From NCBI GenBank assembly GCA_002104895.1, contig MCFG01000145.1, positions 62,001-126,000 on the forward strand: a stretch of DNA of 64,000 nucleotides, written 5' to 3'. Positions within the stretch are counted from its first letter, which is position 1; every line of letters starts with the position of its first letter. Below, one piece after another: positions 31,926 to 46,356 of this stretch. The notes under the pieces are model-generated. The model saw only the letters and a program-made list of their open reading frames with translations, made no database searches and had not been told where the DNA came from. Origin of the DNA: Anaeromyces robustus (lineage: Eukaryota > Neocallimastigomycota > Neocallimastigomycetes > Neocallimastigales > Neocallimastigaceae). Position numbers and translations under genes: made by a program.

Positions 31926-34571
31926 ATGATTAACATATATAAAATAGTAGATTGTATTATTGTAGGATGTCAAATAATAATAACTCCTATACATAATCAC
32001 TGGTTTTATTGGATGTTATTATGTTTGATTTTTTCAAAAGGTCGATATCGTTCATTTTCGACTGTTATTCTAATCTTAAATTGGGCATTTAGGTCACTGG
32101 CTGATGTAATTGACCAATATCCATCATTTTATAAAATAAATAATATTGATAGTTTAAAAAAAATTAATTATTGGAAACTATATGATAGACATATTGTTTC
32201 TTTAAATTATTTAGCAGAAATTATATCTGATTGGTAAAATTTCAAATAATTATTTTTCATTTTATATATATCATATTATTATTATATAAATATATATTTT
32301 TTGTTTTATATTATATATGAACTAAAACATATGTTTTTGTTTAATATAAATTAATATATAAATTAATATATAAATTAATTATAAATATATATTTGTATAT
32401 TAATATTATAATTATGATTTTTTTTTTTTTTTTTTTTTTTTTAATTTTTAATTTAATAATTACATTTAATGAAGGTATCCGGTATGTACAATATCAAATA
32501 TTATTATAGACCCTTTATATTTCAAAATAGCAGCTAGCACTTGTCTATTTTATAATATTACAAAGTTACTACCAATAGTTCATTTTCAATTTAATTATGA
32601 TACTTGTGATCAGTATAACACTAAAACTGAATGTTTGAAATATCCATTTTGGATATTTTGGACTGAGTTACAATTTTTTATAGAGATAGGAACTCTATTG
32701 TATTATCTTACCTGTTTAGTAATACTAGATAAAGAAAAGAGTGCATATTATAAAAAAGGTATATTTTTTTTTTACTTATAAATATACATATACATCCATA
32801 TTTTTATTTAAATAATTATGAATATACATGAAAAATGTTTAATACTAATATTAAATTACTGTTATTGTTATTATTGTTATTAAATTTATTTACAGCTATA
32901 AAAAACCAATCAGTATTACAAAATTTTAAGTTATATTCTCGTTATAGGTTAGTTAAATAATATCATTTTAATTAATTATTATTTAATATTAATAAAATAA
33001 TAAAAAAAATTACTATTATATATATTAATTTTATTATTTTTATATGAATACTCTTTTTATATTTTATATTTGATAATAAAAATAAATAATAATAATTATA
33101 ATAAATATAATTATATAGAATACAAATTTTATGTATGATATCAGTAATATTATCATTTACAGTTATTCCAACAGGGTTATTAATAAAAAATATTGTTCCT
33201 TTTCATTTGGAATCACTAAGAAATTTACTTAAAACTTTCAGTTATTTAATTATGTATTTTGATAGAATATTATTTTATAATTTTGGTGATGACAGTACTA
33301 ATTTTGGAAGTAACGAAGAAAGTTATATTAATGTAAAAAAGAATAAAAAATTACAAAGAAATCTTTCGAATGTCCAAAAACCAAATAATTTATATATTCA
33401 AGGTGATATTGGATCTTCACCTACTTATTTTAGTTCAAAAAATAAAGATTATATGTTTTTTTCTCGTGGAGAAACATCTAATGTCAATATCAATATCAAC
33501 AATATATCAAATATTGATTTAAATTCAGCCATTAAAAGTAATCATATTTCTAACAATGCTGAAAATGACGAGAATAATGAAAATGACAAAAATAATGAAA
33601 ACATTTATTTAAAAAATAATGAATTATATAAAACCATCCATAAAAATAACGTTGTATCACCTATAAGTACTGATGTAAATTATTCTTTAGCAAGTCCTGG
33701 TAAATTTTCAAATACATCAGATAATATTAGTCCAATTAGTTCATATTCAGATCGAAGAAGATTAACTGATAGTAATAGATATAAATTAGGAAGTGAAGTA
33801 GAAGAAGAAGAAGAAAACGATGATTTGCATAGTCCATTAAAATATAGATCAGAAATATATGATATACCTTCTTCCTCTGAACAATTAGATGAAATTAATA
33901 AAGCATTAAAAAAGAATTATTTGTATCATATTCTTCATCCATTTAAAAAAGGAAAAAATAATAATAATTTGGATTTAAATATATCATCTGATAAGAAAAA
34001 TAACTATAATAATAAAAAATTTTTAAATAGAGGATTGGATACATTTACAGAATCAAGTGAATGTAGTAGTATGAATAGTAAAGGAAGTAAAATATCTCAA
34101 AAAGAATTTTCATTTTATCATAGTAATGTGCCAACGCCAAAAATACAATCCAGTAAATTTAGTTTAAATACTGATACTAGTAGTAGCAATTCACCTACAT
34201 TCTATATAAATAATAATAAAAATAATACTAATACAAATAATAATAATAATAATAATAATAATGGTAGTAATCGTAGTATTCATTACCATCATAATAGTAA
34301 TGAAGTAAGTCTTACTACAGATTCAACAGTTTCTTCATTATTACGTTCTACTTTGAATTATCCTTCGCCAAAAGAAAAATCCTTAGATAGATCTATTATT
34401 GAAAGATCTTTTGATAAATATACTGATTATAATAATAGTAGTATATTTGAAGATGATAATAGTATTAATAATGTTAAAAATGTTAATCGTATGTTACAAA
34501 AAATGTCTGCATTAAATGTCAAGGATAAAGTTTATCAAGTTAAAAAAAATAAAAAGAAAAGTAACCATTAA
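31926..34571 (+). CDS. Seven-helix membrane protein with long cytosolic tail (GPCR-like), copy 1
   Basis: Four coding exons: 31926-32233, 32475-32758, 32896-32947, 33119-34571; 698 residues plus TAA. Seven hydrophobic segments at about 10-36, 44-62, 94-116, 121-140, 161-186, 214-239 and 246-266. Two cysteines (C147, C156) lie in the loop between helices 4 and 5, where GPCRs often carry a disulfide Cys. The remaining 430 residues form an Asn/Ser-rich, phosphosite-like tail with an acidic EVEEEEEN patch and a 12-Asn run. It resembles the next gene: shared NxWxYW in helix 1, (D)SxYF near helix 4, YDxC...C....FWIxW before helix 5 and a YxDxIL motif at the end of helix 7. A receptor role is inference from topology; the family is not recognised. 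Confidence 0.85.
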
Positions 34572-35196
34572 TAGAAAATAAACAAACAAATAAATAAACA
34601 AATAAATAAATAAACAAATAAATAAATAAATAAATAAATAATATAAAAGTAAAACTGAAAATTAAAATAAAATAATAAATTCATATGAATACAAAAATAA
34701 TAAATTTCAAAAGAAATATATAAATATATAATATAAATTATATAAGTTGATTTAGTATATAAATTCATATCAATAAACTCAAATAATAATAATAATAATA
34801 ATAATAATTTATATATATATATATTAATTATTGTAATATGATAAAGAGTATAATAAATAAATAAACAAATAAATGAAAAAATAAATAAATAAAAAAATAA
34901 ATAGATGAATAAATAATAAAAATAAAATATAAAATATTAAATTGAAATAATAATTAATAATACTATTATTACTGATGTAACATTTTTGATTGTTATTAAT
35001 TATTATTATTTTATTTTATTTTATTTAATTAATATTTGTGTTTTAAAAAATTATTTTATTTTATTAATTATTTGTGTTTTCATTAAACAACACACCTTTT
35101 CTTTTTATTATTCTTATCTTTCATTTTATTTAAAATTTATTTTTATAAAAAAAAAAAAAAACAAGCATTTTTTATAGAAATAAATTTTAAATAAAA

Positions 35197-35291
35197 TGAG
35201 TTTTTTTTTTTAAATCACAATTTTAAAAATTATACATTTGTGTTTCTTTTTTTTTTTAAATCAAAATTTTAAAAATTATACATTTGTGGGT

Positions 35292-35332
<41 letters not shown>

Positions 35333-35365
35333 AAAATTTAAAAATTATATAAATTTGTGTAACCT
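35197..35365. repeat. Three tandem copies of a poly-T/AAATCAnAATTTTAAAAATTATA unit
   Basis: Each unit is a T-run, then AAATCAAAATTTTAAAAATT, then ATACATTTGTG. The T-run lengths differ (10, 10, about 39), which suggests slippage. Confidence 0.85.
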
Positions 35366-35869
35366 AAAATTCTTCATTTTACTTTTAATTATAATTTTTA
35401 TACTAATATATAAATAATAAAAAAAATAAAAAAAAATGTCAAAAAGGAAAAAGTTTTTCTATAGATAAATAAATCTATATAATATTTATTTATTTATTTA
35501 TTTATTTATTTGTAATTATTATTTTAACTTTTAAATTTCTGTAAATATATTAAAGCATGAATTGAATTTTTTAATTTTTTTTTCCTTCTTAGTATAATAC
35601 TTTTTGACATAAATCAATTTATGCAACTTTTTTTTATATTAATTATTAAAACTTATAAATTAATTAAATAATAATTTTTACAATTATGCCTTAATAAAAA
35701 AAATAAATATTTTTTAAACTTTATATATAAAAAAATAATTATTTATTATTATACTAAAATAATATTAAAATATAAAACTTTTGCATATTATATATATAAT
35801 ATGTAAAAATTTTATATATTTTTAATATATTATTTAATAATCAAAGTAATTATTAAAAATAAAAAATAT

Positions 35870-35904
<35 letters not shown>

Positions 35905-36569
35905 AAAATTAAAAGAATGGAAAAAAAGAATTTTGTGTAACAATAATAAAATAGAATTTATTTTTTTTATTATCCTTATATTAAAATATTTATTAAGCAT
36001 ATATATATTTATTCCATATCAATTATTGTTTATTTAAATATTTATATTGTGTTTCAATATTAATCAAAAATAACATAAAGAATTAATTAATTAAAAAGAA
36101 AAATACAAATTAAAAAGATTATTTAATGGAAAAAATAAATATAAAATATAATGCATTTCAAAACTAATGTAATATATTAGAATACTATTATAATACATTA
36201 ACTATTTCTATATAATTAAATTAACAAAAGAATAATACATATATATACTATTGTATATACATTAATATTTAAATATGATCATTTTTACCTTTTTTTTTTT
36301 TTATTTAATAAAAAAGTAGTTTTAAATAAATCTTGTATTTTGTATATATGGGTATATATTTATAAATCTAGTAATTATATATATATATATTTTGAAAAAA
36401 AAAAAAAAAAAAAAAAGTAAGAAAACAATAAAAAAATATGTTTTTTTTTTTTTTTTTTTTCAATTATTTATATTTACTAATAAAAATATTTAAATAAGAT
36501 AATAAAATTATTAGTAAAATTATAATTACAAACTAAATAATAATAATACAAAAAAATAAAATAAAAATA

Positions 36570-36775
36570 TTTCATATATTGTCAAAATTTACATTAATAT
36601 TTAATAAATAAAAGAAAAAAATAAAATAAAAATACAAATAACAAAATATAAAAGATAATACAAAAAATTAAAATTAAATTTTTCATATATTGTCAAAATT
36701 TACATTAATATTTAATAAATAAAAAAAAAGATAAAAAAAATAAAAATTCAAATAACAAAATATAAAAGATAATAG
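36570..36775. repeat. Direct repeat, two copies 111 bp apart, upstream of seven-helix gene 2
   Basis: TTTCATATATTGTCAAAATT begins at 36570 and again at 36681; both copies continue TTACATTAATATTTAATAAA and end CAAATAACAAAATATAAAAG. The second copy ends about 20 bp before the ATG at 36793, so the repeat covers the leader or core promoter. Confidence 0.88.
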
Positions 36776-36792
36776 TAATATTCATAAGAAAA

Positions 36793-38370
36793 ATGCAGAG
36801 ACCCGAAATAATTGAAATTGATGCTGAATATATTAATAAATGGAGATTTATTCAATATGCTTTTGATATGTTAATAGCACCAGCAAGAAACATATGGCTT
36901 TATTGGTTTGTTTTAGTATATATTCTTCATAGAAGAAAAGTAGATGATAAATTATATTATTATCTTGTAGTTATGCATTATATTTTTAATGTTTTAGGAG
37001 ATTTTGTTAATAGTTCATATAATTTTTATGATTTAACGTTTAAATTTTCATCAGCTATTCCTAATAATGAGATAGATATTACTAATTTAAAAAATAAATT
37101 AAATTTAACATATTATCTTGTGACAGTGCCATCTGTAATATTTTGGTATATTAGTAAAATTATTGCCGATTCTTATTATTTTGGTAAATTAATAAAATAT
37201 TGTCAAAATAAAACCATTATTTGGTTACAAACCATTATATTTTTTTTACTTATTGGTTCTCGTATTATTATTCCATCCCATTTTATTAGCTCTTATGATA
37301 AATGTACTTATACCAAAAAGTTAGGTTTTCTTTCAAGTCTCAGTTCCAATAAAAAAGATTGTTCCAAAGAAATATTTTGGATAAAATGGTGGAAATATCA
37401 ATTAATTACAGAAGGAATATATATAATTTTCCATTTTATAATTTTTATTGCATTATATAGAAATAAAGTTACAATAATTCATGATCTTATGAATCTTAGA
37501 TCAGATAGTATTCATAAAAATTCTACAAGTTATAATCATACAGAATATATTGATGAAATTGAAAATCCTTTATTTGAAAGTTTTCGTTATGATTCACAAT
37601 TTAGAATTTATATAGGATCTTTATTTTCTATTGTATCTTCAATATTTTATGGGTTTTTCTTTTATTCTTATTTTTCTGAGAATCGAAAAACAATGGAATG
37701 TATGAGAAATTTTTTTATTAATTTAACAATTTGTATTATTTATGTAGATCAAATTTTAGAATCAAAATTTAATTCAAAAGGTTCAACATCCTATACTTTA
37801 AGTAAATCAACTTCCTCTTCTCATTCTAATAAACATTCTTTTTCTAATAAAAATGGAATTTATCAAACAGCAATGGATACAACCACTATGAATAGTTATA
37901 ATACTTTAGATTTTGTAGATAAGCTTCCTAAATCATCATCATCATCATCATTTGCAACAAGAAGTATGAAAGATAGTTATTATGATATTTCAAATAATAA
38001 TATTCTTACTAAAAATAATTTGTCATTAGCTTCCTCTTCAAATATTAATTATGATACAAACTCATCAAAATCTTTTTTGAATTTAAACTCAAACAATAAT
38101 TATTCATTATTTTCATTTAAAGAAGAGCCTATGTCAATAAATAAAATATATAATAATGATGTTAAGAGAACTTGTCCTGTATCAAATATAAGATATGATA
38201 CTGGAGATCAATATGAATCATCAAATTTATTATTCTACACTAATCGTTTTAAAAAATATAATGAAGAAGAAAGTAAATATTACATTGATGATTTCAATAA
38301 ATATATAAATAATACATCATCTGGTTCTTATAATCCAAGTAATGATATTGCAAAAAATAGATTTTATTAA
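36793..38370 (+). CDS. Seven-helix membrane protein with Ser-rich tail (GPCR-like), copy 2
   Basis: A single-exon frame of 525 residues ending in TAA. Hydrophobic helices at about 20-46, 53-75, 106-127, 141-166, 203-223, 270-294 and 303-320, so seven. The loop before helix 5 has C171 and C190 in a YDKC...DCSKEIFWIKWW context that matches the upstream neighbour. The tail from about 330 is Ser/Asn-rich with SSSSSS runs. Sequence identity with the neighbour is low but spans the whole membrane part, with the same loop cysteines and tail style. The two genes therefore look like an old tandem duplication, one having kept or gained three introns. Function unknown; a receptor is one reading, a transporter-like or other 7TM family another. 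Confidence 0.87.
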   Translation: MQRPEIIEIDAEYINKWRFIQYAFDMLIAPARNIWLYWFVLVYILHRRKVDDKLYYYLVVMHYIFNVLGDFVNSSYNFYDLTFKFSSAIPNNEIDITNLKNKLNLTYYLVTVPSVIFWYISKIIADSYYFGKLIKYCQNKTIIWLQTIIFFLLIGSRIIIPSHFISSYDKCTYTKKLGFLSSLSSNKKDCSKEIFWIKWWKYQLITEGIYIIFHFIIFIALYRNKVTIIHDLMNLRSDSIHKNSTSYNHTEYIDEIENPLFESFRYDSQFRIYIGSLFSIVSSIFYGFFFYSYFSENRKTMECMRNFFINLTICIIYVDQILESKFNSKGSTSYTLSKSTSSSHSNKHSFSNKNGIYQTAMDTTTMNSYNTLDFVDKLPKSSSSSSFATRSMKDSYYDISNNNILTKNNLSLASSSNINYDTNSSKSFLNLNSNNNYSLFSFKEEPMSINKIYNNDVKRTCPVSNIRYDTGDQYESSNLLFYTNRFKKYNEEESKYYIDDFNKYINNTSSGSYNPSNDIAKNRFY

Positions 38371-38726
38371 GAATTATTTTTTATAAATTAACTATTATCT
38401 AATTAGAATTGAAAAAATAAAATTAAAAATACAAAAAAAATAAAAAAATAAAAAAAAATAAAAAAAAAAGAAATATATAATAAAAAACTAAATAAAAATT
38501 TAAATATATCATTTATTTAACTATTTATAAAAAAAATAAATATATATTTATATAATTTTAATTTTATCTTAGTGATTTAGTATAAATATATTTAAAAATA
38601 TATTTAAAATAAACAAATTGGGTATAATATATTATAAAATATATTTTAAAATAAAAGAATTGGGTATAAATATTTTAAAATCTAGATTTTGATGTAATTA
38701 TTTTTTTTTTTCAGTTAATAAATAGG
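38371..38726. other. Convergent intergenic region
   Basis: 356 bp between the stops of the second seven-helix gene and the ankyrin gene. It contains A-rich spacer and a repeated TTAAAATAAAnnAATTGGGTATA segment (about 38600-38670). Nothing else is seen. Confidence 0.6.
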
Positions 38727-41771
<3,045 letters not shown>

Positions 41772-41829
41772 TTTTTTTTCTTTTTTCTTTTTTAATTTAA
41801 CATATATTTGTTAATTGAAATATTTGAAC

Positions 41830-41865
<36 letters not shown>

Positions 41866-42442
41866 CCAATACTTTTTATAATTTTTAGATAAATTTTTTT
41901 TATAATACAAAGTTATATAATTTAAAATTATATTATTCATTTTATTTAATAAAATTTTTATTATTTTTATTAATTTATTAATTAAATCATTTATGTTTAA
42001 TTAAAATTTTCAATTAGTCATAATTATTTAAAAAAAAAAAAAATAAGGTAATGAATTATATGATTTTTATTTTCCTTAATAGATTTTTTTTTAAAATATT
42101 TTTTTTAATAATTTAATAAATAATAAATATGATATTATAGCACAATTTTTTTTAGTTTTTTAATTTTTTTTTTTTTTTTTTTTGCTTAAAATTTCAGAAA
42201 TGTTTAAACTGTATATAATAAATAAAAAATTTTTAAATATTATTTTTACTTCACTTAATTTACTGCTATTGTATTATTTAATAAATATTTGATATATATA
42301 TTTTTTAAATGTATATTATATGTTATGATTGATATTTTAATTTATTTTATTTTAGTTGTAAAGTATTAAAGTATTAAAAAAAAAATGACGATATAAATGA
42401 AAACAAAAATATTGAAAAAAAAATGAAAAAAAAAAAAAAATA
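41772..42442. other. Intergenic region ankyrin gene to Swd1
   Basis: Promoter side of the ankyrin gene and 3' side of Swd1. Poly-A (41835-41860) and poly-T runs only; nothing else is recognised. Confidence 0.6.
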
Positions 42443-42781
42443 TTAACTAGAATGAACTGATTCAGTTAAGGTATCCATTTGTACTGTAGAAAGTTGAGAA
42501 GGTAAAAATGATTGATTTTCACTTTGTACAATATCAGGTTTTACAGGAATAAAAAATATTTCTTCATCATTAGAATCTGAATCACTATTATACATAATTC
42601 TTTGAATATTAACTACATCAATTTCTTCATCTTCTTCTTCCTTTTTCTTTTTTTCTTCTTCTAATATATTTTCATTTATCTTACAAAAAAAAAAAAAAAA
42701 ATATTTGATAATAAAATAATTAATTATTTATTATATATCACTATTATATAATCATCCATATTTTTATATATATATCTATTC

Positions 42782-42841
<60 letters not shown>

Positions 42842-43222
42842 TTTATCTTTACAATATCAAATTCATTTTCTTTTTCTATATATTCAACATTTTCTTCAAG
42901 TTCTTGGAAATCTTAATTTATAATTATGAAAATAATATTATATTTATTATTAGTAAAATATATAAAATTATAAATATAAATATAAATATATATATATATA
43001 TTTCATCATAATTGATAATAGTAAGTAAAAATATACCAGGTGCAAAAGCACTCCAATTTTCTTGATATGTAGTAACCCAAATAGCTATTTGACCAATTTT
43101 TGGTACTGTTATTATAACACGACGATACGGATGCCACTATATCAGTATATTTATTATAAAGAGCAATAATAATAATGTTAAATTTTTAATTATTTTATGT
43201 TATTATATTGTAAAATAAATTA

Positions 43223-43257
<35 letters not shown>

Positions 43258-44243
43258 TTTGTTGAAATATATATTATATAAATTTAATTTTATTTACAGC
43301 CAAATCTACTAATGATTTTTGGGATCCTTCTAATATTCTTAATAAGTTTCCATCTTCTTTATCCCATATATATATTTTATATGGCTTAGTATCAGATGCT
43401 AAAATTATTAATTTGATAATTTCAACAAAAAAAAAAAAAGTTATAAGTTATTTAAAACAAATTACTTTTTAATTGATTATAATTGTAATATATTAACTAA
43501 AATGAAATATATTCTAAGTATCAAACTTATTAAAAAATATATATATATAATTATATATGTAAGAAAAATAATAATTATAATATATTAAAAAAATTTTTTT
43601 TTTAATATAAACCTCCTATAACATATTCAGAATTAGGACTAAAACAACATTGAACCCATTGAAATTGATTGACAGGATCTTGAAATTTATGTTGTTGTTC
43701 AATTTTTCCATTTTCTTCAATAGTAAATACCCTTATTTGTCGATCACTAGAATTTACTAATAAATCTCTAATTTAAATAATCATAATTTATAGGTTTTAG
43801 ATATTAATATAAAATTACATTTAATTATAATATATATATATATATATTATAATTAAATATGATTTTAATACTTACTTTCCTTTCTTGCTAATATGAATAT
43901 TTTTTATCGTTGAACTTCCAGCATTTATTTTTAATGATTCTATTGACTTTATATATATATATAGATATATAATAAATATATTAATTATTCATTAATAATC
44001 AATTTGTTTTTTTAATTTTTTATTATTACTATTAAGTATCATAATAACAATAATCACAATACCATTTGTTGTTCTACATCATAAACATATATATTTCCTT
44101 TTGATGAACCAAAATATAATTTTTCTCCATATCGTGAAAAACATCCTAAATAATCGGTCCTATGGAAATAAATAAATATATACAATGAAAATAATAAATA
44201 ACAAATAATTAATATCAATATTGATATTTGATATTTTATTATA

Positions 44244-44297
<54 letters not shown>

Positions 44298-45640
44298 TAA
44301 TAATAATAATGATAATAATAATAATAATAATAATAATGATAATAATAATGATAATAATAATTATAATAATAATACTTATAATAATAAAAATGATAATAAT
44401 TATAATAATAATAATAGTATAATAATTATAATGATAATAATTATAATGATAATAATTATAATGATAATAATTATAATAATAATAATAGTAATAATAATAA
44501 TAATAAATGTTATTTTTTAATTACTTCGCTGCTATTTCTTCACTATCAATTCTTAAAAGAGTTCTAATTTCTTCTTTTCCTTCTTCTAATGGGGTTATAT
44601 CAACAAGAATAGGTAAATGTTTTTGAGGACAAACAAGAATTATATTTCTTTATATATAAAAATAACAGTAAATTTAAAATTTATATATTTATATAAAATT
44701 TTAAAAATTAATTAATCCAATTATTATTATATATATATTTGTAGCTAATTTAATTTAACAATTCCATTAAAATTTAAATTTCTTAAATAATATTTTATCA
44801 ATTTTTAAGAAATTAAAAAAATAATTTATCCATTTTCTAAAAATTAAAATTTTAATCATTATCCATTTTCTCTTTAATTGAATATTAATTATTACTTTTT
44901 TCTTGGATGAAAACAAGAATATTTTATTGGGGTATCAAATTTAAATTTGTAAACTAGATTTCCTGTTATTGAATTCCATATTATACAACTTTTATCTTTT
45001 GATGATGATAATATTAAATTACTATCTCTTGACCAGCTAATATATATTATTACATATTATACATAAAATAAGATAATAATGAAAATAATTATAATATTAA
45101 ATAAAAAAAAGTTAACAAACAATAATTATAATATATAATAAAAAAATTTTAATTAAAAGTATTATATTATATATATATAATAAAAATAATAATTATTAAT
45201 ATTTTATATAGTACAATATTTGAATTTAATTCATATTTAATCTATTATAATAATTTATATAAATTTTTTATATTATTATCTCAAAATTATACCATATAGA
45301 TGTAATTTTATCTTCATGACCTTGATATTCTCTTATTATACTTGTAGTTTCAAAATCCCATATCAAACATCTACCATCCAAACATCCACCTGCAACATAA
45401 TTACCTCTTCTATTAAATGAACATGTTATAACATTTCCTCCATCTTCTAGATAATTCTTAATTATATCAGGTACTTCCTCCTGCTGAAAAGGATCTTTTT
45501 ATTTTTAAATTCAAAATTCAATTTAATATTTCATTTAATATAATAGATATAAAAATTATAAAAAAAAATAATTAAATTTTATATGTATATACAAAGAAAT
45601 GTATAAATATCTAATATATACCTAATAATTCCAAATTCAT
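42443..45640 (-). CDS. SWD1: COMPASS subunit Swd1 / RBBP5 (11 exons)
   Basis: A WD40 scaffold of the histone H3K4 methyltransferase complex (Set1/MLL). Coding exons on minus: 45622-45640, 45293-45494, 44896-45036, 44525-44647, 44063-44159, 43876-43946, 43767-43613, 43398-43298, 43136-43037, 42911-42853, 42679-42443; 434 residues plus TAA. The start MNLELL is the family's own N-terminus. WD blades read GGNVITCSFNRRGNYVAGGC..LIWDF, ICWSRDSNLILSSSKD, LGCFSRYGEKLYFGSSKGNI and WHPYRRVIITVPKIGQIAIW. After the propeller come ENWSAFAPDFQELEENVEYI, the conserved RBBP5 segment that contacts Set1/Ash2 partners, and an acidic EEEDEEIDVV tail. The first exon is 19 nt and joins exon 2 at an AAAAAG acceptor. 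Several introns are filled with AAT tracts; one carries a 40-bp palindrome. Confidence 0.95.
42783..42842. repeat. (AAT)n microsatellite in the last Swd1 intron
   Basis: About 19 AAT units between the exons at 42853-42911 and 42443-42679. Confidence 0.95.
43819..43858. repeat. Perfect 40-bp palindrome inside a Swd1 intron
   Basis: ATTTAATTATAATATATATA (43819-43838) followed directly by its exact reverse complement. The intron is 43768-43875, so the palindrome fills over a third of it. Confidence 0.9.
44246..44508. repeat. Compound AAT/GATAAT microsatellite in a Swd1 intron
   Basis: Long AAT run passing into TATAATGATAATAAT units, the latter repeated about four times near 44416-44480. It lies between the exons at 44525-44647 and 44063-44159. 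Confidence 0.92.
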
Positions 45641-46356
45641 TTTTAAAAAATTAATAAAATATAATTATTTTTTAGAAATTATAAATTGAAATTATTTTAA
45701 TTAATATAGTTTATTTTAAAAAAAAGATAAAAAAATATTATTCTATTTAAAAAAATTTTTTTTAAAGAATCATAAATATTTTAATAATTATCCATTATAT
45801 ATCATATCATTTAATTAAATATAAATTAAAATATATTGTTTATTATGTATATATGTTTTTATTTATTATGTATCTACCATTACCATTAAATAATAATATA
45901 TTGCTTTTTTTTTAATTTATAATATTAATTCACAAAATTGTTTTTTTAATTTATCATTATTTATAATTGTGGATATTAAAAACTTAAAAAAAAAATTTTT
46001 TTTTCAATTGTTTAATTATTAAGAAAAGGTTTCTTTATTGTAATTAAAGTTTTCAACATTTTGTTTTAACTATTAAACTTTTTTTATAATATATATAATA
46101 ATAAATAAATAAATAAAACAAAACAATAAAATAAAGTAAAATAAAATAATGAACTGTAATGTTATTTAAATTTTTTATTTTAATTTCATTTTTATCTTAA
46201 TTTTTTAATTTTAATAAATATATTATTCCTTTTTTCCATATTATAAATAAAATATTTAAAGCATTTGTAACAAAAATACTTTCAAATTTAAATTTCAAAG
46301 ACATTTTTAAAAAATAAAAAAAAAAAATATAGATATATATATATAATATATATAAA
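45641..46356. other. Divergent intergenic region Swd1/coiled-coil gene
   Basis: 716 bp between two start codons, so it must hold both promoters. Only homopolymer runs and AT-rich sequence are seen. Confidence 0.6.

Larger units (their letters stand above)
34572..36792. other. Intergenic region between the two seven-helix genes
   Basis: It contains TAAA/CAAA tetranucleotides right after the stop (about 34575-34640), a threefold repeat (35197-35365), a 39-bp T-run inside it, an A-run (35874-35902) and a twofold 111-bp repeat in front of the second gene. No gene is seen. Confidence 0.6.
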
